Positions 17,471-26,235 are shown, counted from the stretch's first letter. The stretch: DNA of 64,000 nucleotides from Marivita sp046592965 (GCF_046592965.1 NZ_JBISBV010000002.1:310001-374000), one strand, 5' to 3'. Numbers and translations are program-made. Notes: generated by a model from the letters alone, not told the origin.

Positions 17471-18434
17471 CCAGGTGCTCCAATCCGTGTTCTGGCTTGC
17501 CTTTGGCGGCCTCGTTCTGACCATCTCGGGCATCGCGGCGCTGCTGCGAACGGACCGCAATCGGGCCCGTCTGGCGGCGCGTCTGATACGGGCAAGCGGC
17601 AAGGGCCATGCGCAACGCGCGTTCAAGGAACCGTCGCAGAGCGGCGCTATCGTGCACGTCGTAAAACAGCTTCGCACCATCGCCTTGCAGATCGGAGAGC
17701 GTCTGTCGGTCCTTTTGGGGGGCGAGGCGCGCGAGACGGCGGCGTTGCTCTCCTCGGCCGGATATCGCAGCCGCGACGCGCTGCTCATCTATGCATTTGT
17801 GAAAACCGTCCTGCCGGTGGCTGCCCTCGTCCTCGGTCTGGTCTGGGTGGCCGCAACCCAGCCCATCGGCATCGACATGATCTTGCCTGTGGCCAAGGTC
17901 ATTGGCCTCGCATTGATAATTTCCAAGGGCGTTGACTGGTTCGTCGGCAAGAAGCGCAAGAACCGGCTGGCGCGGATCCGGCGGGGGTTTCCCGACATGC
18001 TCGAACTGCTGGTCATCTCGTCCGAGGCCGGGCTTGGCCCGCAGCCGGCATTGCACCGTGTGGCGAATGAACTGGCGCTGACGAATGCCGAATTGGCGCA
18101 GGAGATCCTTCAAATGGTCTCCGAAATGGGTATGACGAATGACCGGCGCGGCGCTTACGAAAAGCTCAACACCCGTGTCCCTCTGCCCGAGATCGGGATC
18201 TTCACCCAAACCCTCGATCAGTCCGACACCTACGGCACGCCGTTTTCCCGCGCGATGCGGACCCTGATCGAAGAACAACGGATCAACCGTCTGGTCGCGG
18301 TGGAGGAAAAGGCGGCCCGTCTGCCGGTCATCATGACGCTGCCGTTGATCTTTTGCATCATGCCTGCGGTCTTTGTCGTTTTGATCGGGCCTGCCGTGCT
18401 GAGCGTTTTTGACAACATCATGTCCGGAGGGTGA
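17463..18434 (+). CDS. tadC: TadC inner-membrane platform protein, Tad locus 1
   Basis: Second T2SSF-domain platform protein, 323 residues. It has an N-terminal helix, a helix pair around residues 100-160, the domain core GFPDMLELLVISSEAGLG (about 178-195), the segment FTQTLDQSDTYGTP with the typical TadC QS.TYGTP pattern, and a final helix pair with LPLIFCIMPAVFVVLIGP. It overlaps tadB upstream and tadE follows after five bases. Confidence 0.92.
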   Translation: MSDQVLQSVFWLAFGGLVLTISGIAALLRTDRNRARLAARLIRASGKGHAQRAFKEPSQSGAIVHVVKQLRTIALQIGERLSVLLGGEARETAALLSSAGYRSRDALLIYAFVKTVLPVAALVLGLVWVAATQPIGIDMILPVAKVIGLALIISKGVDWFVGKKRKNRLARIRRGFPDMLELLVISSEAGLGPQPALHRVANELALTNAELAQEILQMVSEMGMTNDRRGAYEKLNTRVPLPEIGIFTQTLDQSDTYGTPFSRAMRTLIEEQRINRLVAVEEKAARLPVIMTLPLIFCIMPAVFVVLIGPAVLSVFDNIMSGG

Positions 18435-18439
18435 TCGAC

Positions 18440-18868
18440 ATGAAGGATTTGCCGAACAATTTCTGGCGGTTCTACAAGGACCAATCAGGTGCTGTCGCGA
18501 TCGAGTTCGTTCTGATCGGACCTCTGCTGTTCACCCTTCTGCTTGGCATCATCACGGTTGGGTACTTCATGGGGGTCAGTCATTCGGTGCTTCAACTGGC
18601 GTCGGGTGCGGCCCGTGCGTCGGTTGCGGGGCTGGATCAGGCAGAGCGCGCAACGCTCGTCAATACCTATCTGTCCGAAGCGCATACGCGCTATCCCCTG
18701 TTGACGACTGACGGGTTGGTTCCGACGGTGACATTCGAGGGTTCTGACCCTGCGGGCATCACCGTCGAAGTGTCCTATTCGGTCGACGGCACGTTGCTGG
18801 ACGTCACCAACAGCTTTCTCAAGCTCGGCATCGAGACCATTCACGGGCGGGCATATCTTGCGTATTGA
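18440..18868 (+). CDS. tadE: TadE-like pseudopilin, Tad locus 1
   Basis: Minor pseudopilin of 142 residues with a prepilin-like site: QSG|AVAIEFVLIGPLLF (about residues 16-31) keeps Glu at +5, followed by one hydrophobic helix and a periplasmic domain. The ATG at 18440 is chosen because GGAGG (18426-18430) is nine bases upstream; the in-frame GTG at 18431 directly abuts that site and is unlikely. It is expected to be cleaved by a CpaA/TadV-type peptidase. Confidence 0.88.
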   Translation: MKDLPNNFWRFYKDQSGAVAIEFVLIGPLLFTLLLGIITVGYFMGVSHSVLQLASGAARASVAGLDQAERATLVNTYLSEAHTRYPLLTTDGLVPTVTFEGSDPAGITVEVSYSVDGTLLDVTNSFLKLGIETIHGRAYLAY

Positions 18869-18872
18869 AGAC

Positions 18873-20630
18873 ATGTCAAATTTCAGGGCAGACGACGACG
18901 GGGCCGTCGCGGTCATCGTGTCGTTGCTGCTGGTCGTGCTGCTGGGGTTCACCGCTCTTGGCGTGGATGTCGCGGCGCTCTATCGCGAGCGTGCTCAATT
19001 GCAGTCAAGGAGCGATCTGACAGCCGTCAGCGCGATGGCGGTCCCGCCCGTCGCAACCGAGCGCGCGCGGTTTGTCTTGTCACGCAACAACCTCGACGCA
19101 AGCGCGCTGGAGAATTTGCAAACCGGACGCTTCCTGCGCAACCCGGCGATCCCGCCCAGCGAGCGATTCTCGGCGCTTTTGGTTGACGACCCTGGGGTGA
19201 ACGCGGTGCGTGTTGTGTTGCAAGACGATGCCGCGCTGCATTTCGCCCGTGTTTTTTCGGAAAAAACCCATGTGAGTCTGTCCAGATCGGCCCTGGCGAG
19301 CCGGACAGGGGGCGCGAGTTTTTCACTCGACAGTCATATTGCACAGATCGACGGAGCGGCGTTGAACAATGTGCTGACAGACACGTTCGGCGTGTCGGCT
19401 GCGATCGGGATCGGTGATCTGAACATCCTGGCGAACACGTCTGTCAATCTCGGCGATGTGCTCGATATCCTTGCCGACGAAATCGGCGGTGTGGGTGACA
19501 ACCCGGCCGAGATCCTCAACGCCACGGTATCAGCCGGTGAACTGATCCAAAGCCTGCAATCGGCCTTGCCGGAAGGTGTGGCGGCCACGCTGACCGGGCT
19601 GCAAAGCGCAGCAGGCAGCGCCTCGTTCGATGTCAGCTCGCTCATTGGCGGAATCGATACCGATCTTGGTCTCACCGCAACCGACTTTCTGGCCGGGGTC
19701 GAGATCTCGGCGCTGGATGTCATCAAGGCGCTGGTCAGTGCGCAAACCGCGGGTGGCGCCCTTGAGCTGGACGCCAGCATCAGTGCGCCGAACCTCTTGT
19801 CGCTGCGCACCAGCGTCACGGCCGGGGAACCTGCGGCACGGTCGGGCTGGATCGGTTTGGGCGAGGAGGGTGCGGAGTTGCACCGCGCGGCTGTTCGACT
19901 GCAAACGGAACTTGCGATCGCTCCGAACCTTCTTGGACATCTCGGGATCGGGCTGGACGTCGCAAGCGTCAATCTTCCGATCTACACGGAAATTGCCGGC
20001 TCAACCGCAACGCTCGAGAGCATCACCTGCGATGCGTCCGACCCTGAAAATCCGGCGGCGTCGTTCTCCACCAGCGCCACGCCGCTGCACCCGGCAAACG
20101 GAACATCCGTGGCCGCGCTTTACCTCGGTTCCTTGCCCGATCATGCGGGGCCGGTTGATCCGTCGGAACTTCAGTTTGCCGATCTCCTGACGCTCGATAT
20201 CGTTGTCGCCACAGGGCTGCTCTTGCCGGACATCAGAATTCCCGGCGTCATCATTCAGGTGCGCTCGCGCGTGACCGTCGGTTCATCGCAAACCGAGACG
20301 ATCCGCTTCACGCACGAAGACGTGCAGATCGGTCGTACCACCAAGACCTTCGGCTCCGGCGAGGTACTGACCTCTGCTGTGAACGGGCTGTTTTCCAAGG
20401 ACAATACAGAACTGCGGGTGAAGCCGGGGCAGGGTGGGCTGGTGTCCGGGCTGGCGGCGCCGATTGTTGCGGGTGTGCTGCGGACATTGCCGGATCTCTT
20501 GGTGTCACGCCTTGCCGCTCCGGTCGATAGCGTGCTTGACGCCACCTTGCAGACGATCGGATTGAATCTGGGTGTCGGGGAGTTGACACTGACGGGGCAC
20601 CATTGCGAGCCCATCAGGCTGGTCAGATGA
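18873..20630 (+). CDS. tadG: TadG-like protein, Tad locus 1
   Basis: Large exported protein of about 585 residues. The N-terminal helix ADDDGAVAVIVSLLLVVLLG (about 5-24) is the TadE/G-like anchor; it lacks the Glu of processed pseudopilins, as TadG proteins often do. The rest is a long low-cysteine periplasmic region with helical repeats (about residues 150-320) followed by beta-rich sequence, and no clear vWA metal site. The start is uncertain: TTG at 18858 or ATG at 18873, neither with a strong ribosome site. It is the last gene of locus 1 and faces a convergent LuxR gene 24 bases on. Confidence 0.8.
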   Translation: MSNFRADDDGAVAVIVSLLLVVLLGFTALGVDVAALYRERAQLQSRSDLTAVSAMAVPPVATERARFVLSRNNLDASALENLQTGRFLRNPAIPPSERFSALLVDDPGVNAVRVVLQDDAALHFARVFSEKTHVSLSRSALASRTGGASFSLDSHIAQIDGAALNNVLTDTFGVSAAIGIGDLNILANTSVNLGDVLDILADEIGGVGDNPAEILNATVSAGELIQSLQSALPEGVAATLTGLQSAAGSASFDVSSLIGGIDTDLGLTATDFLAGVEISALDVIKALVSAQTAGGALELDASISAPNLLSLRTSVTAGEPAARSGWIGLGEEGAELHRAAVRLQTELAIAPNLLGHLGIGLDVASVNLPIYTEIAGSTATLESITCDASDPENPAASFSTSATPLHPANGTSVAALYLGSLPDHAGPVDPSELQFADLLTLDIVVATGLLLPDIRIPGVIIQVRSRVTVGSSQTETIRFTHEDVQIGRTTKTFGSGEVLTSAVNGLFSKDNTELRVKPGQGGLVSGLAAPIVAGVLRTLPDLLVSRLAAPVDSVLDATLQTIGLNLGVGELTLTGHHCEPIRLVR

Positions 20631-20654
20631 TCGAGCGCGCCTGCGCGAATGCCG

Positions 20655-21203
20655 TCAGGCAGCAGACTGCGAGCGGCCGGCAAGCGGCAAGATGTTCTGC
20701 GTGTCCTTCCGGGTTGGTGCCGTCGGTTCCTCGGTCGCCATCGTGCACACTTCATCGGTGACAAAGGCGATCAGTTGGTAGCGGCTTTTCAATCCGGACT
20801 TGTGATAGATTTTGCCAAGCTGCGATTTGACCGTTGCGATGGCACAATTGCGCATTTCCGCGATTTCGGCGTTCGAGAACCCCTTGACCACAAAGATGGC
20901 GACATCGGCTTCTGCCTTGGACAATCCCCAAAGGTTCGCATTTTGAACGATCACGGTTTCCTTGGCGATTTGTTCGCCCGCGTGCGGCGTCACTTTCTGC
21001 TTGCGCTGCCGGTCCATGTGCTTTCGCAACTGGATGAAGCTGACATAGGCAACGATTGCGGTCAGACCGAAAAAGGAGGCGAAGATCGCAGAGATCATTG
21101 CCCAGTCGAGCGTGTTCGCCAGCGCGATATGAACGACCAGAAATGTTTTCAACGCGGCAACCAGTGTCACCAGCGCCGTTCCCCATACCCAAAGACGTGC
21201 CAT
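20655..21203 (-). CDS. membrane-anchored LuxR-type transcription regulator
   Basis: A 182-residue protein with two N-terminal membrane helices (about residues 6-28 and 35-58), a basic linker (RKHMDRQRKQK) and a C-terminal LuxR/GerE helix-turn-helix. The domain runs from LWGLSKAEADVAIFVVKG through SNAEIAEMRNCAIATVKSQL to LKSRYQLIAF (about 90-150). No receiver or autoinducer domain is present. AAGGAG seven bases upstream supports the start. It faces the end of tadG, so control of the Tad locus is plausible but not shown. The signal would have to be sensed in or near the membrane. Confidence 0.87.
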   Translation of the reverse strand: MARLWVWGTALVTLVAALKTFLVVHIALANTLDWAMISAIFASFFGLTAIVAYVSFIQLRKHMDRQRKQKVTPHAGEQIAKETVIVQNANLWGLSKAEADVAIFVVKGFSNAEIAEMRNCAIATVKSQLGKIYHKSGLKSRYQLIAFVTDEVCTMATEEPTAPTRKDTQNILPLAGRSQSAA

Positions 21204-21301
21204 GGATAGCTCCTTTTTTGTGTTTTACCCTCGCTCTGTATGTTCCGGGATTTTATGGCAGCAATAAGTCGCAAATTTCACTTATCTTTATCTTTTGGCG
21301 G

Positions 21302-22336
21302 TCACGCCAGAAAGTGAAGCCCGATCAGGATAAAGGCGGCGAGAAAGACGGTTTCAGCCACGATCAGCACGATCGCCTGTCCACCAACGTCCAGAATGGA
21401 GCGCAAGGATGTCTTCATGCCGACCGCGGCGATGGCGACAAGAAGCGCCCAGCGGGACACGTCGCCGAGGAACTCCGAAACGATTGCAGGCACCAGCCCG
21501 ATGGAGTTGATCGTCGCCAGCGCGAGAAATGCCAGTACGAAGCTCGGGATCAGCGGCGGGCGCTCGTCGCCCGTCGCATCCGCTTCGCCCTTGGCGCGGA
21601 TCACCAGCGAAAAGCACAAAACCACGGGGGCAAGCATGGTCACGCGGATCAGCTTCACCAGAGTTGCCGTCTCGCCGGTTTCCTCGGACACCGAGAAGCC
21701 CGCGCCGACCACTTGCGCGACGTCGTGGATGGTGCCGCCGAGGAACACACCCGTTGCCAGCGGATCAAGGCCAAGGAGGGACGTGATGACAGGATAGGCG
21801 ATCATCGCCAGCGTCGACAGCACGGTGACCGCGAGCACGGTGAAAATCAGGTTCTTTTCGGAATGTTCGTTCTTGGGAAGCACGGCGGCAATCGCCATCG
21901 CCGCCGAGGCGCCGCAAATCGCGACAGAGCCGCCGGTGAGCAGCGCGAAGCGCCAACCCCGGCCCAAGAGCTGTGCGCCCAGAATGCCGAACAGGATCGT
22001 CAGGACGACACCGGCGATCGTCAGCGCAATCAATGGCGCGCCGAGGCCGATCAGCAGATCGACGCTGATCCGTGCGCCCAGCAGCGCCACACCGAACCGC
22101 AGGACGGTGCGCGAGGTCACGTTGATGCCTGCGACGCAGCGGCCTTCTTCGGCCAGAAAGTGGAACGCGATGCCCAACAGCAGCGCCATCAGCATCGCCG
22201 GTGCGCCGTAATGTTCGGACAGGAATTGCGCCGTGATGGCGATCACCACCGATACGGCAAAGCCCGGCAGCAGCGATTTGAGATTGTTCGGCAGGCGCAG
22301 GCGCGCGGCGAGAGCGGAGGCGTTTGGCGGTGTCAT
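21302..22336 (-). CDS. cuyZ: YeiH/UPF0324-family transporter, probable sulfite exporter CuyZ
   Basis: Membrane protein of 344 residues with about ten helices. Family patterns include LLGARISVDLLIGLG, the central GSVAICGASAAMAIAAVLP and LGGTIHDVAQVVGAG. In roseobacters the member of this family encoded beside L-cysteate sulfo-lyase is named CuyZ and is proposed to export the sulfite released. Here it follows cuyA on the same strand after 68 bases, which supports that role. Transport direction and substrate are inferred from context. Confidence 0.82.
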   Translation of the reverse strand: MTPPNASALAARLRLPNNLKSLLPGFAVSVVIAITAQFLSEHYGAPAMLMALLLGIAFHFLAEEGRCVAGINVTSRTVLRFGVALLGARISVDLLIGLGAPLIALTIAGVVLTILFGILGAQLLGRGWRFALLTGGSVAICGASAAMAIAAVLPKNEHSEKNLIFTVLAVTVLSTLAMIAYPVITSLLGLDPLATGVFLGGTIHDVAQVVGAGFSVSEETGETATLVKLIRVTMLAPVVLCFSLVIRAKGEADATGDERPPLIPSFVLAFLALATINSIGLVPAIVSEFLGDVSRWALLVAIAAVGMKTSLRSILDVGGQAIVLIVAETVFLAAFILIGLHFLA

Positions 22337-22404
22337 ATGCCCTCTTGGCAGTCCAGGTCGTCAGAGATCGCGGCCCGAGCGTGGGATCGGGCCGCGCCAC
22401 ATCG

Positions 22405-23427
22405 TCAGGCGGGGTTGGTCCAGCGGTCGGAAAAGTCGAACGCCTTGGTATAGCCGAAGAGCGCGGCCGATCCGCCTGTGTGCAGGAAGATGACACGCTC
22501 GCCTTTCTTGAAATGACCCTTGCGGATCAGATCAATGAAACCGGCAGCGCCCTTGGCAGAATAGACCGGATCAAGCAGGATGCTTTCCAGTTCGGCAAAC
22601 ATCTTGATCGCGTCCATGCCGCTTTCGGTCGGGATGCCATAGCCTTCGCCGACATAATCGGTGTTCGCCACCACGTCTTCCCGCGCGACCACGCCGGGGC
22701 AGCCGAGCTTTTCGGCGGTCTTGACGGCAAGGTTGTAGACGTTTTCTTCCTGCTTGGCCTTGGGGGCGCGCACGCCGATGCCGAGGAGCGGGATTTGCGC
22801 ATTCATCGCCTTGAGGCCGACGATCAGGCCCGCCTGTGTGCCGGCGCTGCCGGTGGCGTGCACGATGTGGTCGATCTTGGTGCCGCTGTTGTTGACCTGT
22901 GCCAGCATCTCGAAGGCGCAGTTCACATAGCCCAAGGCACCCGTCGGGTTCGAGCCGCCGCCGGGAATGGTGTAAACCTTGCGGCCATCGGCGCGCAGCT
23001 TGTCGGCGACCTTTTCCATTTCGGCGTTCATGTCACCGCCGCCGGGGCGCTTTTCGGTCGTCGCGCCGTGCAGGTGATCGAGCAGCACGTTGCCGTTGTT
23101 GTTGTAGTTGGCATCGTCCGACCCGGTGCGATCTTCGAGCAGGATGTGGCAATCCATGCCCAGCTTGGCGGCGAAGGCCGCGGTCTGGCGGGCGTGGTTG
23201 GACTGGGTCGCGCCCTGGGTCATCACCATGTCGGCGCCTTCAAGCTCGGCTTCGGCCATCAGGAATTCCAGCTTGCGGGTCTTGTTGCCGCCAGAGCTGA
23301 GGCCGGTGCAATCGTCACGCTTGATCCAGATCTCGGGTCCGCCGAGTTCCTTGGTCAGGCGGTCGAGGCGCTCAAGCGGTGTGGGCAGGTGAGCGATGAA
23401 GCGGCGGGGAAAGCGGGCAAGGTGCAT
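22405..23427 (-). CDS. cuyA: PLP-dependent L-cysteate sulfo-lyase (CuyA), D-cysteine desulfhydrase family
   Basis: A 340-residue fold-type II PLP enzyme. The PLP lysine lies in SSGGNKTRKLEF (about residues 44-55), the substrate-side loop is TQGATQSNHARQTAA (about 70-84), and the phosphate loop is ATGSAGTQAG (about 190-199). The family includes D-cysteine desulfhydrase and L-cysteate sulfo-lyase, which splits cysteate to pyruvate, ammonium and sulfite. The neighbours (CuyZ-like exporter downstream, divergent LysR gene) match the cuyRAZ arrangement described in Silicibacter (Ruegeria) pomeroyi, so cysteate is the favoured substrate. GAGGAG precedes the ATG. D-cysteine desulfhydrase activity remains the alternative. 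Confidence 0.85.
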   Translation of the reverse strand: MHLARFPRRFIAHLPTPLERLDRLTKELGGPEIWIKRDDCTGLSSGGNKTRKLEFLMAEAELEGADMVMTQGATQSNHARQTAAFAAKLGMDCHILLEDRTGSDDANYNNNGNVLLDHLHGATTEKRPGGGDMNAEMEKVADKLRADGRKVYTIPGGGSNPTGALGYVNCAFEMLAQVNNSGTKIDHIVHATGSAGTQAGLIVGLKAMNAQIPLLGIGVRAPKAKQEENVYNLAVKTAEKLGCPGVVAREDVVANTDYVGEGYGIPTESGMDAIKMFAELESILLDPVYSAKGAAGFIDLIRKGHFKKGERVIFLHTGGSAALFGYTKAFDFSDRWTNPA

Positions 23428-23484
23428 GGGAATCTCCTCAAATTGACATGAGGGACAGTTACACCGGGTTACTCTGGATTGATA

Positions 23485-23511
23485 TTGCGTAATAAGCGCC
23501 CCATAATGCAA
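23485..23511. promoter_or_regulatory. imperfect inverted repeat, candidate CuyR operator
   Basis: Arms TTGCGTAAT (23485-23493) and ATAATGCAA (23503-23511) are near-reverse complements with 9 bases between them. They sit in the 105-base divergent gap between cuyA and cuyR, the usual place for a LysR-type binding site. Confidence 0.4.
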
Positions 23512-23532
23512 AACGTGCAAGTTGGGGGCGTT

Positions 23533-24492
23533 ATGCGGCTTGAATGGATCAACGACATATTGGCGGTCATGGACACCGGATCGCTGGCGCGCGCCGCCGA
23601 CCGGCGGTTTTTGACCCAATCGGCCTTCACCCGGCGCATCCGCATGATCGAGGACAGCATCGGTGCGGAGTTGTTTGACCGCAGTCGCAAGCCGATCGAG
23701 GTCTTGCCCGCCATCCGCGCGCTTGAGCCGCAATTGCGCGATACCGCCGCACGGCTTGAGAGCCTGCGCGCGGGTTTGCGCAATTCCGCAAGCGGAACCG
23801 GCAGCACCGTGGCCTTTGCCTGTCAGCACGCGATCACCGACACCGTGTCACCGCGCATCGTGGCGGCGTTGACCGCGCAGCAGGACGTGTCGGTGCGGGT
23901 GCGGTCGGGCAACCGGGACGAGTGCCTGATGATGCTGCTGTCGGGTGCGGTCGATTTCGCGCTGATGTATGAATCCGCCGACATGCCGACCGCCGCGATC
24001 CCGCGCGCGTTCGAAAGCGTGACGCTGGACAGCGAATGGCTTGTGCCGGTTTGCATCCCGGCGTTGCGCGATGCGGCAAGAGGCGCGGTAATCCCGATTG
24101 TCAGCTATCCGGCCGAGGTGTTTCTGGGGCGGTTTTTTTCGCAAACCCTCGCGCCGCGATTGCCGGCGGGAAGTGTGACCGAAGCCAAGGCGGAAACGGC
24201 CCTGACGCTTGCGGCCTATCGCTATGCGCTGAGTGGGATCGGTGTTGCGTGGCTGCCGAAGTCGCTGGTGAAAGAGGCGCTGGAGCGGGGCGAACTGTGC
24301 CTGCTGGACGATGTCCTGCCGTCTGGCGCGCTGGAGCTGGTGATGATCTGGCTGCCAGAGCCGCGCCGCCCGCATATCCAGCAGATCCGGCAGGACGTGC
24401 TGCACCGACTTTACCCGGATGCGGCGTCAGAGAGCGTCCCAGACCGCCTTGCCGACGCGGTCGAGCCGGTCGACCGAGCAAAAGAGGGATAG
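23533..24492 (+). CDS. cuyR: LysR-family regulator, probable CuyR
   Basis: Transcription regulator of 319 residues. The N-terminal helix-turn-helix is MRLEWINDILAVMDTGSLAR onward through TQSAFTRRIRMIED (about 1-40), and the effector domain runs from about residue 85. The ATG at 23533 follows GGGGGCG; the frame upstream is not used because it would run into the cuyA leader. It is divergent from cuyA, as cuyR is in the described cluster, and probably responds to cysteate. The last ~22 residues lie antisense to the 3' end of the neighbouring LysR remnant, so the native C-terminus may have been altered. Confidence 0.83.
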   Translation: MRLEWINDILAVMDTGSLARAADRRFLTQSAFTRRIRMIEDSIGAELFDRSRKPIEVLPAIRALEPQLRDTAARLESLRAGLRNSASGTGSTVAFACQHAITDTVSPRIVAALTAQQDVSVRVRSGNRDECLMMLLSGAVDFALMYESADMPTAAIPRAFESVTLDSEWLVPVCIPALRDAARGAVIPIVSYPAEVFLGRFFSQTLAPRLPAGSVTEAKAETALTLAAYRYALSGIGVAWLPKSLVKEALERGELCLLDDVLPSGALELVMIWLPEPRRPHIQQIRQDVLHRLYPDAASESVPDRLADAVEPVDRAKEG

Positions 24493-25080
24493 CGTCAGCG
24501 TGGCTTGCCATTCTTTGCCGCCGACCGGAACCAGCAATCCCTGCGCGATTTCCCCGGCGACCGATCCTTCGGGAAGCCAGGCGACTCCGCTGCCATAGAG
24601 GGCACGCCGCTTGAGGGCTTCGACCAGCGCATCCATGTAACACAGCGCCAGCCTGGGTTTGCGCGTGCCGATGGTCTGGTCGACGACGGTGCCGAGAAGG
24701 CTCGCCGGATCATATCCGAGATAGGGAATGTCGTCTCCGTTCTGCGCGGACAGATCCCACCCCTGTGCCTGCGCCACGTCGGTTGCGGCGACCGGTATCA
24801 GTTGTTCGGTCCCGATATCCTTGCGTTCGAACTGGCGTTCATCGAATACCGGCATGACATCCTTGTGGCGGTAATAAAGCAGGAAATCGCAGGTACCTTC
24901 CTGCAAAAACTGGCAACAGACGCGCAGGTTGTCGGAATAGACGCGCACCCGAAGTCCGGGAATGTCATCCTCAAGCTCTGCGATGCGCGCCGAGAGATAA
25001 TGCACCGAAATCGTGTGCAGCACGGCAAAGCGCTGAAACGCGGTGGTGCCGCGTTCCTCGGCGCGGATGGATTGGCGCTG
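24427..25080 (-). pseudogene. LysR-family regulator remnant lacking the DNA-binding domain
   Basis: About 215 residues of a LysR effector domain are readable on the minus strand, from RAEERGTTAFQRFAVLH to the end ...VGKAVWDAL. Recognisable parts include DDIPGLRVRVYSDNLRVC and GSGVAWLPEGSVAGEIAQ. The helix-turn-helix and most of the linker helix (roughly 80-90 residues) are missing. Upstream of about 25080 the frame stays open but only as the antisense of a TRAP dctP fragment, so the extension is not protein-like. It belongs to the same LysR subgroup as CuyR by eye (shared FA..H.I....S.RI and GVAWLP). It could not bind DNA. The 3' ends of this remnant and cuyR overlap by 66 bases. Confidence 0.8.
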
Positions 25081-25659
25081 CTGAATTCCAACTATTCCTA
25101 CGATCAGGAATGGTGGTTCGACGGCGAGATCGAGGATCTGGGCAATCTTGACGGCAAGCTTGTGCGCTCCATCGGTCCGCTGGTCAGCATGATGATCGAG
25201 ACTTGGGGCGGTCAGCCCGTGTTCGTTGCACCCAAAGAGGTGTTTCAATCGGCCGAGCGTGGTGTTGTCGATGGCATCAACATGGGCGTTGCCACCTATA
25301 GCTCGTGGAAGCTGTGGTCGGTCATGCCCTACATGGTTAACGCCAATCTGTTTTACGGCAATATCATCTACATGATGAACAAGGACAAGTTCGACAGCCT
25401 GACACCCGAGGAGCAGGCAGCGGTCACCGAGGCGGCCGCCGAAACCGAAGCATGGCTTCAGCCGCATTATGAGCAGTGGGTGGACGAACAGGTTGCAGCG
25501 GCTGTCGAAGAAGGCGGCACCGAAGTGACGCTCAGCCCGGAAAAGACCGCCGAATTGATCGGCAGCGTGTCCGAACAGTGGAAAACCGAGGTCGACAACG
25601 CCTGCGGTCCCGAACGGGCCGATGCCTTCCGTGCGCTGATGGCCGAACACGCCAATTGA
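25075..25659 (+). pseudogene. dctP: TRAP substrate-binding protein (DctP) remnant lacking its N-terminal half
   Basis: About 195 C-terminal residues of a DctP-like receptor, starting near ALLNSNYSYDQEWWFDGE and continuing with GNLDGKLVRSIGPLVSMMIE, ETWGGQPVFVAPKEVFQSAE and NIIYMMNKDKFDSLTPEEQ. The signal peptide and about 130-150 N-terminal residues are absent. Upstream, the frame is open only as the antisense of the LysR remnant. The gene is followed by intact dctQ and dctM, so the operon has lost both its receptor and its promoter. Any product would stay in the cytoplasm. An assembly error is the alternative. Confidence 0.8.
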
Positions 25660-25726
25660 GCGTCTGGGTGCCCGTCGTCAGTGGCGGGCATTCCACTTTC
25701 CTTCATCAAAAATCACGAGGTGCGTC

Positions 25727-26224
25727 ATGACTGATGGACTGGATCGCCTGATCCATGTGGTCGAGCGGCTTGTTTTGTGGATGGCCGGTGCCGGAGCGAT
25801 CATCGTGCTGATCCAGATGCTCTGGATCTCGTACGGGGTGTTTGTGCGCTACGCGCTGGGCGCGCCTGACCGCATGGTGACCGAAGCCACCGCGCTCTTG
25901 CTGTTTCCTGTCGCGTTTGCCGGGCTTGCCTATGCCATGCGCGAAGACGCCTATCCCAAGGTGTCGATGGCCACCGATCTTTTGTCGGCCGGTGCCCGCA
26001 AGGTCGTGGCGATCATCAACTACCTCCTGATGCTGGGCGTCGGTGGCTTCTTTTCCTACGCCGGTGTCAGCGCGACGATCCGGTCGTTCAACTCGGGTGC
26101 CGCCTCCGAGATCCTGCACTGGCCGCGCTATCTGTTCTGGGCGCCGGGTGCCTTGGCGCTTCTTCTCTTCACCTTTTACGCCTTCCTGCGGCTGATCAGA
26201 TTGATCCGCACGCCAGCCGAATAA
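25727..26224 (+). CDS. dctQ: TRAP transporter small permease (DctQ)
   Basis: Four-helix membrane protein of 165 residues, small subunit of the second TRAP system. Helices lie at about residues 16-36, 46-66, 87-110 and 127-150, and the segment FVRYALGAPDRMVTEATALL is the DctQ-typical loop. It starts 67 bases after the truncated dctP and is followed by dctM after 11 bases. The gene looks intact, but the natural promoter of the operon appears deleted. Confidence 0.88.
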   Translation: MTDGLDRLIHVVERLVLWMAGAGAIIVLIQMLWISYGVFVRYALGAPDRMVTEATALLLFPVAFAGLAYAMREDAYPKVSMATDLLSAGARKVVAIINYLLMLGVGGFFSYAGVSATIRSFNSGAASEILHWPRYLFWAPGALALLLFTFYAFLRLIRLIRTPAE

Positions 26225-26235
26225 GGAGCCCTCTC

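Noticed and set aside
21056..22453. 465-residue plus-strand frame opposite cuyZ
   Set aside because: Highly charged, low-complexity shadow of a hydrophobic membrane protein gene on the other strand.
24505..25074. Upstream part of the plus-strand frame that leads into the dctP remnant
   Set aside because: It is the antisense of the LysR effector domain. It adds no signal peptide or DctP-like sequence, so it is not a real N-terminus.
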